A DNA stretch of 64,000 nt from Trichostrongylus colubriformis (lineage: Eukaryota > Nematoda > Chromadorea > Rhabditida > Trichostrongylidae). Positions within the stretch are counted from its first letter, which is position 1; each line of letters starts with the position of its first letter. Positions 11,731 to 23,349 of this stretch are shown here, piece after piece. The position numbers were made by a program, and so were the translations under genes. The stretch spans positions 24,195,274 through 24,259,273 of the forward strand of contig OZ022257.1 in assembly GCA_963978905.1 (NCBI GenBank), given 5' to 3'. The notes below the pieces were generated by a model. It did not search any database and was not told where the DNA came from. It saw only the letters and a program-made list of their open reading frames with translations.

Positions 11731-11806
11731 CTTGGACGGGACTTGAACCCTCACTCCATGCTATACGGTGATGCACATGTACTAATCCATTACAATAGCC
11801 GGGCCT
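11731..11806 (-). repeat. Possible tRNA-derived sequence
   Basis: On the minus strand GGTTCAAGTCCC (about 11750-11739) is a good B box or T loop. Upstream, TAATGGATTAGT resembles a weak A box. The acceptor strands do not pair, and the T stem has one mismatch and one wobble, so this is not a good tRNA gene. A SINE head or a pseudogene is possible, and chance similarity cannot be excluded. Confidence 0.3.
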
Positions 11807-13101
11807 CATTCGCCAAAATTAAGCTTCTTAATGGTATGTTTACCATGGCTTATCAGCTTCCACACGCATAACGTGTTGAGCCAGTGGGCCATTATCGGCA
11901 TCAAACCGTAATATGAATGCTATCCTGAATAAGCAATGCTACTGCCAGTGAGTGTAGACACCCATAGTGCGTGAGCCACGCGGTTTCACGCTGAACAATG
12001 TTGCTTTCATGTTGAAAAGGTTGAATCATCGCTGGAAACAATTAACCTAATCGAGATTTCGACCATGACTCAAAGGACCCCTGGGTAGTAGGATGGCCAT
12101 AGAGCAAATGGTAAATTTATCCATTTTCTAGTACAAACTTAACGTCTGTAACAAAAGTTTCCGAAACACTCCATGCGCAGGTGCCTATCACAGCATGGCG
12201 AGCGCCAAGAAAGAGCAATTTTTTGGCAGAGTCGAGGAATTCCCTTTCACTGATTGTGTTGCCACTCAATCAACCAGAGATCTTTCCGAATTTCGATTTT
12301 GCTATTCTCGATTGTGCCAAAAAGCTATCCTCGGGGGTAATTCCACCTGCTGAACACGAAAACAGCCTTTCTGTACAAAAACGTCTGCCTCGCGCACTAC
12401 GAACGCCTACACTCACTGTGTGATAGTATTGCTCATTCAGAAAAACCATCATCACCACGTTCCCAAGGTCATCCTGGGAGTTTGAAGATCAGAACTGACA
12501 TGAGTTTCAAGATGCGTACAGTATGTGCACCTCATTGAGAATGGCCAGGCTGACATGTTGACCAAGTGCAGGAAAGCGATAAGCACAAATTTTTTGGTTC
12601 AACCGATATACAAAACAGGAAGACTCAATAAAATGCTCTGATGCACATTCCTACGTTTCTTCTCGAGTCCTCTTATAGGTGAAGCTATATGAAAAACAAC
12701 TTGCCTAACGTAATAAATGCTGAGTAGAGGCCTGAGCCAGTGTAAATAAAAGCAGTTATTGATTTATAGATCCACGTCCTGGGTATTTTTTCATAGTCAC
12801 TTATATAATGGGAGGCGAAACCTCGCTCGATGATAAGTGAAGGCAAATATAGTGACACACTAGCCAGACACCACACACGAACAAAGTCTGCTGTAACAAT
12901 GACAACGCAGCCGAACTGGCTGTCTGAAAAGGATCCTATCGGTCTTCTTCCGAAAACTTGCTGGAAGCTTTTTAAGGATTAGTTACTACGCATTATAGCC
13001 AGTGATAGCACACATCTTTACAATGCACTGTAAATGGATGCCATTTTATGTCGAACTGTAATATGTTACATACAAAATTAAATGGATGCGCAGCTGATTG
13101 G
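11807..13101. other. No gene recognised
   Basis: Open frames are short and featureless. A 53-codon frame from ATG 12195 is open, but nothing supports it beyond its length. Confidence 0.4.
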
Positions 13102-13245
13102 GTGTATGTCGTTAGGCGTGGCCCCTTGCAGGTAATTTCCCAATGGGGCGCATGGGCCGTAGCTGCCCCTAGCGCCGACCAACGCATCTTTTGCGTCGGA
13201 CAACTCGCCCACATCACCGATTCCTACTATTTTCATAATTGATAA
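13102..13245 (+). repeat. Inverted repeat pair, left copy
   Basis: CGTTAGGCGTGGCCCCTTGCAG...GGGGCGCATGGGCC...CGCATCTTTTGCGT is matched in inverse at 13900-14025. Translations of the two copies agree in part (WGAWA, RRIFCVG / QRIFCVG), but this is more likely shared repeat DNA than protein conservation. The GC-rich character contrasts with the surroundings. Confidence 0.7.
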
Positions 13246-13899
13246 TTACTGCATGAAGAAGCTTGTTATATGACACTGCAAATTACTGAGAAGTAGTTTG
13301 CATCACAACTCCCGAATGATTGGAACACAACCACCCCGGGGCAAACAAGTATGGTTTCTCTTGTTGAAGGTGTAGAGTAGACGAAACAGAGGAGAAAGTA
13401 GCCAGAATCCACGAGTCGAATAGAATTGGACGGCCGATTCTATCGTCAAGTGTCGCGCACGCCGCGCGGCCATTTGCGCGGTATGCGAGGCAAATCAGGG
13501 GCAGACAATCTCACTGAGAGACGTGGCGTGCCTAAAAACTCAACAGATAAACATGACGCAAAGAAATCACATCCCTGTGGAGACTTACAAAGGAATAAAA
13601 GACACGCAATTAACTAACTAAACACGTAGAAAAATAACATAACTAAGAATTTTTGAAGGGGGAGCGAACCAATTCCCTAGAGCCATAAGCATCCCAAATC
13701 TATAGCAATAAATGATAGCATCAAAAACAGTAGCATTAAATGTTATGAGAAAGTAGGGATGGATTCGCTAGACGCTATCGACTCGCGTCCCTTTTAGATT
13801 CAAATCCCGTTTCGTGCCAGCTCGGCCGTGACGAGTGCGACGTAGCATGCCCGCCCGCCGGCGCGTCTTCCCATCCTGGATCACGATAGAATCGGTCCA
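13246..13899. other. Spacer of the inverted repeat pair
   Basis: The GGCCGATTCTATCGT block at about 13430 resembles the inverse of a block at about 13885, so the repeat family probably continues here after an interruption. No gene is recognised. Confidence 0.4.
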
Positions 13900-14025
13900 C
13901 ACCCGTGAACGAGTTATCCCACGCAGAAGATGCGTCGGATGGTCGGCGTTAGAGTGGCGTCTATGGCCCATGCGCCCCATCGGCAAATTAGCTGCAAGGA
14001 GCTGCGCCTAACGACCGTCTTTACT
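13900..14025 (-). repeat. Inverted repeat pair, right copy
   Basis: The inverse of this segment reads CGTTAGGCGCAGCTCCTTGCAG...GGGGCGCATGGGCC...GCATCTTCTGCGT, clearly similar to 13102-13245, with scattered substitutions. Confidence 0.7.
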
Positions 14026-14475
14026 GGGAATTGCTTGATAGTGCGGAAGCTGTGCAGTGAAATGATGGGATCGCACGCCGTCTTACCCCCTGATACATTT
14101 TTCCTTCTAACAGCCCCTCCGACTACGAGAACTGAAGCCCTCCCGAATTTTAATCCTGTGACAAATGCGTATGTCGTCAATCTCCTGCTCTGCCAACATT
14201 TCTAATTTGGACCTTTACCTGGACTACTCGTGCTCTGGGCATCTTACATCCGAAAAAGGTCAATGCACACATGCATGCGTGCAGAACAGCAAATTCCTGG
14301 CAGTGAAGTTGCTTTGAGCTATCTTTAGCTGAGTGCTTAGAGAGTGAAGATATTTGGTTGGATGTTTTACATTTTATATAGGTTTGTGTTTCAACGAATA
14401 TGAAGACTTTTTTGTCTAGGAGAGCATGAGACGCAGCACCATGTCCCACTCTGCAATATCCCTACTATATATAAA
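14026..14475. other. No gene recognised
   Basis: This is the spacer before the tandem array. The sequence TATATATAAAGCGCTAAGCC at 14465 resembles the edge of the related repeat at 60 kb and may be the true start of the repeat element. Confidence 0.4.
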
Positions 14476-16500
14476 GCGCTAAGCCTTCTGTCCCTCCGTC
14501 TGTCACGAAATTAGGTATCATATGAAAAACGACCTGTGCAGATGGGGCCACGTGTGGTATGGGTAGGGCATGGGACAGGAAGTAAAGACCACACATGGAC
14601 CAAATTAAGCTCCGCCCACGGGGGCGGGGCGTGCACTGGAATGTTTGGCTTTCAGCCCGAAAATGTTGGTTACGTTCAAACGTGCTCCTAACGTAGGGAG
14701 AAGATGGATTTAGGTCAGTGATGAGTTTCTGAAGGTCAGGAAAGAATGCAGGGCACAGTGGGCGGGGCATTTAAAGTGGTGGGCGGAGCTTGGACGTTAC
14801 ATGAAAAACGACCTGTGGAGATGGGGACAAATGCGGTATGGGTAGGGCATGGGACACTAAGTAAAGACCACACATGGACCAAGTTAAGCTCCGCCCATAA
14901 TGGGCGGGGCCGTCGTGGAATATTCAAAAATTGTTGATTGGGTTCGAATGTGCCCCAAACATAGGGAGAAGATGGATCAAGGTCAGGGATGAGTTTCTGA
15001 AGGTCAGGAAAGAATGCACGGCACAGTGGGCGGAACATTTAAAGTGGTGGGCGGAGCTTGGACGTTACATGAAAAACGACCTGTGGAGATGGGGACAAAC
15101 GCGGTATGGGTAGGGTATGGGACACTGAGTAAAGACCACACATGGACCAAGTTAAGCTCCGCCCATAATGGGCGGGGCCGTCGTGGAATGTTCAAAAATT
15201 GTTGATTGGGTTCGAATGTGCCCCAAACATAGGGAGAAGATGTATCAAAGTCAGGGATGAGTTTCTGAAGGTCAGGAAAGAATGCACGGCACAGTGGGCG
15301 GAGCATTTAAAGTGGTGGGCGGAGCTTGGACGTTACATGAAAAACGACCTGTGGAGATGGGGACAAATGCGGTATGGGTAGGGTATGGGACACTGAGTAA
15401 AGACCACACATGGACCAAGTTAAGCTCCGCCCATAATGGGCGGGGCCGTCGTGGAATGTTCAAAAATTGTTGACTGGGTTCGAATGTGCCCCAAACATAG
15501 GGAAGATGGATCAAGGTCAGGGATGAGTTTCTGAAGGTCAGGAAAGAATGCACGGCACAGTGGGCGGAGCATTTAAAGTGGTGGACGGAGCTTGGACGTT
15601 ACATGAAAAACGACCTGTGGAGAGGGGGACAAATGCGGTATGGGTAGGGTATGGGACACTGAGTAAAGACCACACATGGACCAAGTTAAGCTCCGCCCAT
15701 AATGGGCGGGGCCGTCGTGGAATGTTCAAAAATTGTTGATTGGGTTCGAATGTGCCCCAAACATAGGGAGAAGATGGATGAAGGTCAGGGATGAGTTTCT
15801 GAAGGTTAGGAAAGAATGCACGCACAGTGGGCGGACCATTTAAAGTGGTGGGCGGAGCTTGGACGTACAAGCGGTATGGGTAGCGCATGGGACACTAAGT
15901 AAAGACCAGAACATGGACCAAGTTAAGCTCCGCCCATAATGGTCGGGGCCGTCGTGGAATGGTCAAAAATTGTTGATTGGGTTCGAATGTGCCCCAAACA
16001 TCGGGAGAAGATGGATCAAGGTCAGGGATGAGTTTCTGAAGGTCAGGAAAGAATGCAGGACACAGTGGGCGGAGCATTTAAATTGGTGGGCGGAGCTTGG
16101 ACGTTACATGAAAAACGACCTGTGGAGATGGGGACAAATGTGGTATGGGTAGGGCATGGGACACTAAGTAAAGACCACACATGGACCAAGTTAAGCTCCG
16201 CCCATAATGGGCGGGGCCGTCGTGGAATGTTCAAAAATTGTTGATTGTGTTCGAATGTGCCCCAAACACAGGGAGAAGATGGATCATGGTCAGGGATGAG
16301 TTTCTGAAGGTCAGGAAAGAAGGCAGGGCACAGTGGGCGTAGCATTCAAATTGGTGGGCGGAGCTTGGACGTTACATGAAAAATGACCTGTGGAGATGGG
16401 GACAAGTTTGGATGGGTAGAGCATGGGACAAGAAGTGAAGACCACACATGGACTAATTTAAGCTCCGCCCACGGTGGGCTGGGTGTGCACTGAAATACTC
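14476..16500. repeat. Satellite-like tandem array, 268-bp monomer
   Basis: The marker ATGAAAAACGACC recurs at 14522, 14801, 15069, 15337, 15603, 16108 and 16376 (the last as ATGAAAAATGACC). The spacing is 279, 268, 268, 266, 505 (two units, one with a 31-bp net deletion near 15870) and 268. The central units are nearly identical; the first and last are more diverged, as expected for unequal exchange. Each unit carries the palindrome CCGCCCATAATGGGCGG. Long frames on both strands simply repeat with the monomer (268 is not a multiple of 3) and I do not count them as genes. A related diverged unit lies inverted at 59935-60085. Confidence 0.95.
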
Positions 16501-16693
16501 TGTCCTCAAGAAAAAGAGCAATACAGGCCGACCTACTGACGCACATGGTGTTTCGCGCACAGTAGTGTGCGCCCGCCAACTGGTATGACAGAATTAGATA
16601 AAGTGACTAATGAGCTGCGAGGTGCGCAACATGTGAGGAAAACGAAAGGTAAGTAGGTTAAACGGGGATAGCTTTGAAATTGCAATGTTTTAC

Positions 16694-17877
16694 CTCCTTT
16701 CTGCAGAATATCGAGTTCGAATAAAAACAGCACAATCCGAGAAAGCATGGAAGGATAAAACACGAGAATAAGAGCCTGCAAAATTCAAAAAGAATATTTA
16801 TTAGTTGGATCGCTTTCATACTTCGTCGTTGTCTCCATTGGTATTGTAGCAAAAAATAGTAGTGGAACCAAGTGGCTATAGCTGTGAATAAATCGCACTA
16901 ACTAGGCGGTTCAACTCTGTATTCATAACGTTAACAAGTTAAAGAGCTATGCAAAGTGCAGCTCGAGGATGAGTACGATTTCTTTGTTGTCGTAACTCCA
17001 AATAATAAAGAAACAAGCGGTAATGGAAAAGCGTTAACAATGTCACTCTAAGTGATACCTATCTCGTAATCTGTGAAACCCACCTGTGTTAATCGTACGA
17101 GATTTTTGTGAAATAATGAAGTTTTCCCAAAAACTTGTATGACAAATGGTATGTATACCGCAGCAAAGCAGACAGCAAAAAATTCTGCAACGAACAGGAG
17201 AGACGTCTCGGTAGAAGTGAGTTTGAAAGGTCTAGGACTGACGAACAAGAGAAACAAGTCGACGTTCCCAATGCGTACATCCATTGAGTATTTCTGCAAG
17301 GAGTGGTATCAATAAACCAGTTATGTTGCAAGGGAATGAAACACCGAAATCCCAACACGAATAATAGGCATCATAAAAATGTGGTGTTTTTCTGTTTTCT
17401 ACCGCGATGATTATCCACCTAACAGAATCGACGGACGGGAATGCTTTAATGAGAATGGCATTCACCACCTTCTACAAGAGCAACAATTACGGCCGCATAA
17501 TTAAAGCCGACGTGGTTGGAAAACAACAAAAGTAAAGACTAGCAATTTGCTGAGAATGATAATGGGTTCTCGTTTCTTCGTATGAGGAGTGAATAACAAG
17601 GTCTAACTATCATATTCTTCACATCGACTTTTAAAATTAGCAACCAAATATTGGAGGAAACAGCAAGAAATATCGCAAGGGATGCCGGCGCAGTTAGGGT
17701 AACGTGCGTGTCCACTGTCATTGGCCTCACCTTAAGAGGAACATAGGGGATCCAGATGGAGCCTAGAAGTTTCGTCAAGATGGTCACCGGGGACTGTGAG
17801 CTCTCAGACAAACCCCAAGGTTGGACTTGTTGGACTTTCACGAGCTCATGTGTGACACACACGAGGATCGACGTCAT
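16694..17877 (-). CDS. Partial serpentine receptor-like gene, three exons
   Basis: Three minus-strand segments join in the same phase. Segment 1 (17877-17731) starts at ATG and ends CTTAAG|GTGAGG, encoding ...GSIWIPYVPLK. Segment 2 (17293-17084), after CTCCTTGCAG and ending AACACAG|GTGGGT, encodes a hydrophobic helix (LLFVAEFFAVCFAAVYIPF) followed by FHKNL. Segment 3 (16775-16694), after TTTTGCAG and ending AAAGGAG|GTAAAA, encodes a second helix with SRIVLFLFEL. An N-terminal WIP motif, a first helix, FHKNL and a second helix resemble nematode Sre-type chemoreceptors (family knowledge). Further helices are not found: the tandem array begins 190 bp downstream. It is probably a truncated gene. 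The assignment is inferred and the start is uncertain. Confidence 0.4.
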
Positions 17878-18403
17878 TAGAAAGTGAATGTCTACGAGAT
17901 GAAGAGCTCCCCATTATTCAGCATTCTCTTGGACACATCTTAGAAATATTCCCTTGCAAACTCTCTTCACTTTTATCACCTTCGCATACTCGTCTATAAA
18001 CCGAAGCCTTGGGAGAATGGAATTCGCAAGAAGATGGTGGAAGTCATGTTGGAAGCAGATGTGAGACATAGTGAAGTAACCTTCGAGAACAAGCAACTCT
18101 TCTGGATTGTTCGGTTGCACTTTGGAGTGCTCCACTTTCTGAATAATTTTCTGGTTTTTCGCTATGATCGCCTACACTCTATTAAAGCTCGCCTCTTGAT
18201 CTAACCATACATAATACGTTTTTGTCCCAAAATGAAATCTGGTCTTTTCTAAACCCTCTAGGACAAACAAGGCAAGATTTATATGATCCATTTCTTGATC
18301 TCGCTGTACATTTCGCAAGTTGGAGTGTGTGGTGCAATCGAGAGCGATCTTCACAGTGGCTGGACAAAGGTCAAGCTCTCTAACGTGTGCCGAAGCGGAG
18401 CGA
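17878..18403. other. No gene recognised
   Basis: A minus-strand frame (18135-17914) containing a short aromatic/leucine stretch ends near the receptor-like gene. It has no recognised motif and may be an upstream exon or chance. Confidence 0.3.
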
Positions 18404-18755
18404 AGTGGTCCAATCCACCATAGCTTTATGGATGCCGGCGGAACTAGTACGACTACTAAAAAGTATTGTAAGGATCTCAGTGAGATGCATCGCAAACTGG
18501 AGATTATGTATTATTCAGCATTGGATAATAGGAAAGGGTGTATCGTACTTCACGATAACGCACAGCTCCATGTCTCACAAGCAACCCTAAACAATTTGAA
18601 TGAGGTGAGGTGCTGTACTTTGCCCCATTCATCATATTCCTGGCTTTTTCTCCAGGCACCTGGACAGCTTCCTTCGTGAGGAACGCTTGGAGACTAATCA
18701 CGATTCTAAAGTCACCTTTAACGAATTCGTCGCCTCTAGATATTACATTTCTTAG
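18404..18755 (+). pseudogene. Mariner transposase 3' fragment
   Basis: The frame 18320-18679 reads from about 18404 GPIHHSFMDAGG, then KKYCKDLSEMHRKL, NRKGCIVLHDNAQLHVSQ and LPHSSYS. It then shifts frame to a typical mariner C-terminus (HLDSFLREERL...VTFNEFVASRY, stop at 18755). The second catalytic D (HDNAQ) is kept; the region of the third D is damaged at about 18640. The N-terminal half and recognisable terminal repeats are absent. It resembles the mariner at 5.9 kb more than the one at 56 kb. Confidence 0.85.
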
Positions 18756-19904
18756 CAGCCTGAATGAGAAATCTCACATCCTATTGACAAAAATGTGCGA
18801 CCTCTTATGGTTCTATCTGCATTGATAAAGTCTTGTATAAGCCGAGACATACGCATTTGAATTCACAGGTTATCTGTTTGAAGATAAGATGAACGAGTAG
18901 CAATCGTATTGGGTCGATCTGATAATGTACGATTTTTATCCTCAAAGGCTTCTTTGGAATGACCATTCCGTATATCAGCACCCTTTGTACTTTTCGTTGT
19001 CTGCGCAATACATGCTTATTTAGCTGCACAATGCAGTTGCTCCGTAAAAGTAGCTGTACACCCGATGTACCTCGAAAAAATCGTGCAGGATGAAAGCGTC
19101 AAGGTGGATCCGAGGCACAGTTCCCCAGAAGTGTATGCTCAGTGCAAGTGCAAGAAGGTCTGCATCTTTATCGCGAGGAGCATGAGGTCTACCGTTGTTG
19201 AGCAAGAAGACATACACTGTAATGTTGTAGTAAAGATATGTCACAGTCTCCTAGGTTGAGCCGCTCAGTGAGTATATTCGCTCTATATGCGATTCATAAG
19301 GAACTCTTATTTCCTGCAGCTTTGCAACGCCAGTATGATCAGGACGTTTTCTCATTAAACATCCATAATGTCAAGGAAGTCGTTGGGGGCTGCCGAGGCA
19401 CATCGTCTTCGGCTGAATGGACTCTGAACAATAAACGTCTCCACAAAAGGAGACAAAAGGCATTCAGTCAAAGTTGATTAAAATATTACATTATCACCAC
19501 AGTGGTGAGGACCAGAGAAGATGACCGGTTTTCCTTTTTCTAAGCAGTGTGTGAAGATACTCCTTGCCGCTAACGAATTAATAGTGTCTCTGAAGGCAGT
19601 GAACACTACGGTGACCGATATTTGCAGCTATCGATAGAAAGTTATGTAGAGTATCGAGTTTGGGGGTAGGCTTCCAAATACCGATTATTTTTACGTTGAG
19701 TCTTTTTCGCATGATACTGCCGTGAAGCACAAGTTGGTAGAGCTTTTTCTTATTTGCAAAAGCTGCTAATATTTAGCACACAACCAGAATTTCTCCTAAA
19801 TACAGGTTCAATGAACTTAAGATTTGTGTTGAAGAAAACAGCGCTGCAAACACTCGGACATTGCTGACAGAAAGCTACCTGTACTGTAGAGGAAATTGGT
19901 GCTA
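18756..19904. other. No gene recognised
   Basis: Only short frames without motifs are present. I see no repeats or RNA genes. Confidence 0.4.
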
Positions 19905-21114
19905 TGTACTTTGAAGGTTGTACTCGATCTGCCGATCTTTACGGAACCCATGTTCTCAAACTTTCTCTGTAATATCCTTTGCTTTTAAAATAGTTCCAAT
20001 CTTAACTTCTACATATGGGTCCCTTTGTGTCCCAAGCTTCTCTTCTGTTTCGAAAGGTTTCGCACAACTTCTGCCTTCATGAAATCTGGATGAGCACCTC
20101 TAGAATGCAATGAGATGTTCGTAAAGGCGCTTTTCTCATGCCATAGGTCTTGCTTGTAACCTTCACTCATTCTTCGGCACTGAGAAAGGGTAGAAACCAA
20201 TCCTTTCTGGATTTTCTCTGATGCAAGTTATATAAGCATCGTGTGAGTTCAGTCTTACTACGGTTTTCACAAGATCTTCCTCCGCTGTTCCAATAACGAA
20301 CACGTCGTCGATATCACTTATGGAATATACATAAGTTCACCGGACAATGATAACCTTTCGATGTAGTCCAGAAAGATGGCTGCTAACACGGGTGCTATAC
20401 GATTACCCAGCCTGGCCCCGCTTTTGCTTGTAAAAGTTGCTGTGAGAACAAAAGGCGCTGCAACAACTTTTACAGTTGAATGTTGTTTTTTGCGATATTT
20501 CAATGTTTAACACAGTTTCGGGTCCGGAAAAGGTGTTAAACACCGAAATATCGCAAATATTTCAAAAACATTCGAGACTGTTGAAGGGTCTTTTGAGTTT
20601 TTTTGAATAAATATTTTGGAGTTTCAATTGTTGTTGAACACTCAGATAATCATAAGACTTCGTAAGAGCACAATATTTAAATACGTTTCATTCTAGTGCT
20701 ACTTTAATATCTTTTACTTCGCTCGTCAAGAATCTCATCGTCGGAACATGGCCTTGATATTCCTGGAGAAAGGATAACGCAGTTCACTGCGCCTTCATTG
20801 CTAACATTCGTGTACAAGGATACTACGTTGAAGCTTGCGTAAAAGGCTGACGCTGGCACTGGAAAATGGTGATGTGAAGAAATAAGGTCGCCGACGTTAA
20901 CAATGTGTGCCTCCACGTACCGCAAAAGTGGTAAGAGAAGCCGAACCACAAGCCTGCCCAGTTCGTCCGCCGGGGCACTACAGGGAGTCATAATTTTTCT
21001 TGTTTCACCCGGGGTAGACAGCGCAGTGATTGAGCGCGTGCTTGTGGAATCCACCAGTTCGCGTACCACCTGCGTTAGAGAAAGCATGGTAAACCAACCG
21101 TAATCAATCGACAA
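19905..21114 (-). pseudogene. Penelope-like element RT remnant, copy 1
   Basis: Read on the minus strand from 21114, the frame gives a PADEL region and then FNVVSLYTNV (about 20815), the typical start of the palm in Penelope-like reverse transcriptases. After a non-homologous interval (20490-20700) come the GNRIAPVLAAIFLDYIE segment (20400) and the catalytic DIDDVFVIG (about 20305). The post-RT region with HPDF..AEVVRN and KLGTQRDP is broken by stops and runs to about 19910. These elements normally add a GIY-YIG endonuclease after the RT; I do not see one. The copy is dead and forms the left arm of a head-to-head inverted pair. Confidence 0.75.
20489..20557. repeat. 25-bp inverted repeat inside the Penelope-like copy
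   Basis: TTTGCGATATTTCAATGTTT... (20489-20513) pairs with 20533-20557 with two mismatches across a 19-base loop. It lies in an interval that interrupts the RT homology of copy 1 (about 20490-20700), so it may be a small insertion. Confidence 0.75.
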
Positions 21115-21280
21115 GCTACTTCAGTGTTGTCGATACCTCTCAAAGGAAACCCCATACAGATCTCTCCTATTCCAATATCGATACTAGAATAGCGATTTTA
21201 GGGCATGGCATTCAAAGAATTCATCAAAACGCGGTGAATGAACCTTATCGCAACAACTTCACATCGGATGAAAGAAGGGT

Positions 21281-22345
21281 GTGATTAAAAAGCAGCGGGC
21301 GAAAAACTCATTGATGTGCACAGTTGGAGATAAATGTGGCTGCTCCGTTGTTATGCCTGAAACAACAACACGAATTATCGCTTCCAGTAGTGACCCGGCG
21401 GACGGACTGAGTTGGTTTATGTGCGGCTTCTTTCACCACTTTCGCAATACGTGGGAGCACACATTGTTAACATCGGATGAAAGGAGAGCCTACCGACTTT
21501 ATTTTTTCCTCTTAATCATTTTGTTATCGTGCTCAATGTCAGCCAAGAAAGCGCGGCACGGCTGTATTATCCCCTTTCGAAGGATATCAAGGCCACGCTC
21601 CGGCGATGGGATTTTCGACGAGCTAAATGAAGGATCTTATTGAGGTAGCACTCGAATGCAACGCCTTTTGTTCTGACAACAACTTTCACAAGCAAAATTG
21701 GGACCTGGCCATGGATGATCGTATAGCACTCGCGTTAGCAGTCATCTGTTTGAGCCACATCGAAAAGTCTTTATTGTCCAGTCGACCTGTATTCCACAGA
21801 CGTTATCTCGATGACGTGTTTGTTACTGAAACAACGGAGGAAGATCTTGTGGAAACCGTAGTAGGTCGGAACTCACGATCTCTATATAAACTGCGTCAGA
21901 GAAAACCCAGGAAGTAATGGTTTCCTACCTTTCTCAGTGCCGAAGTACGAGTAAGTGAAGGTTACAAGCAACACCCATGGTATGAGAAAAGCGCCTTTCC
22001 AAACACTTCATTGCATTCTAAAAGTGCCCATCCGGGTTTCATGAGGGCAGAAGTTGTGCGAAACCTTTTGAGAACAAAAGAGAAGCTTGGGATGCAAAGG
22101 GACCCAGATGTAGAAGTTAAGATTTCTATTTCTATCCGAAAGCAAAGGATATTGTGCAGAAATTCGAGAACATGGTTTCCGCAGAGATCGGCAGATCGGG
22201 TACAACCCTCACAGTACCTTTCGTAAATGGCAAAGTGGCACGTAAGGTGAATCGTGTCGTGAAAGACTCCCAACTTCTCACATTCGTGTTCCGAAGGTAG
22301 CGTGCAAGTGTTCCGACCAGCGTGTCAGGAGGTGGTGGGTTAGAC
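21281..22345 (+). pseudogene. Penelope-like element RT remnant, copy 2
   Basis: The plus-strand frames match copy 1 in inverse: IIASSSDPADGLSWF (about 21370), ISRPRSGDGIFDE (21590), then IALALAVICLSHIEKSLL and the catalytic RRYLDDVFV (21800-21830), the EEDLVETVV segment, SAHPGFMRAEVVRNLLR (22025) and a C-terminal part PFVNGKVARKVNRVV (22215). Stops and frame changes break it at about 21640, 21917 and 22225. It extends slightly further 3' than copy 1. The 5' ends of the two copies face each other across about 165 bp. No GIY-YIG domain is evident before homology ends. Confidence 0.75.
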
Positions 22346-22364
22346 ACTATAGAAGAGAGGTCAC

Positions 22365-22500
22365 TATTTTTGACATAGATAAGTAGACCAGCTACGTAGC
22401 CAAGATCTTGAAATTAGCAGCGAATCAATCGTCTCATCAAGTAGACCCACTCATGTGTGGCCTCACCACACACTGATCACCGGAACACCTGCAACACTCC
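22365..22500 (+). repeat. Tail repeat shared with FB-B
   Basis: GACATAGATAAGTAGACCAGC... and ACCGGAACACCTGCAA... match the middle of foldback FB-B (about 9955-10085) in direct orientation. It follows Penelope-like copy 2 by about 20 bp, so it is probably the 3' tail of that element. Confidence 0.7.
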
Positions 22501-23349
22501 CGTGTTCCGATCTTCCCCTACATTGAAGTATCTCTCCACATCGTCACGGCCTTACGAAAGAAAGTGCCATGTGCACTCTTGCCGATTCTGTGGATCGTAG
22601 ATTTGTGAACTTCAAGGCACAGTCTACTGATCCGGTGTGGGGGGCGTGAAAAGAAGTACGTAGGAGAAATCGCGAGGCACTCAAGGATTCCCTTGGACGA
22701 ACACAGTAAAGCTATAGTCAGTCCCACTGCTTACCCTCATAGCAAGCGCGGGAAATACGCCGAATCAAACCAGAAATCAACGCAAAAGATGAACTACGTA
22801 CCTTTGAGGTTGACAGAGTAATAAGTAGAATCTTCTTGCCTCAAAGAAGATTGGCGTTTCATTTTTCATCTACGCTACCGCGTCGCTAGGCCACGCTCGA
22901 TTCCTGTTATGCTCCTGTGATGTGTTAGCTGCAGTGCAGTTGTTTGCATATGTGATGTTTTAAGATCTGAAGAAAGCATTGATATCGAAAGCCCAATATC
23001 AATATCTCTTGAATACCTATCACATCTCTAAAGTGGCATTCTTCCCTGACCCCCTCCGAAGCCTTTCCGTGTAATCCTTGTGACTTCAATTTCTTGTAGC
23101 AAAGACCGAAAACAAAATGAAGTTTGGCACAATGTGCTACTGGACAGTATTATAGGAGCTTTCGAGGAGCTACTGAGGTTGCGTGCAGATTGTGCGTCTT
23201 TGATCTATTTGAAGAGAAAATCAACTCGCTTGCTTGAAATTGCAACGTAACACTCCCTATAACTGCGTCTGAAACAACAATAAGCAAATATAGTGCGCAG
23301 TACAAACTCAAGTACTTATTCCATCTATGTGTAATGTACAATATGTTAC
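22501..23349. other. No gene recognised
   Basis: I see no motif-bearing frame and no repeat. Several diverged tail-like blocks may continue from the preceding repeat. Confidence 0.4.

Noticed and set aside
14736..16345. Series of near-identical open frames of 60-116 codons on both strands in the tandem array
   Set aside because: They repeat because the monomer repeats; 268 is not a multiple of 3, both strands are open, and there is no domain or codon signal.
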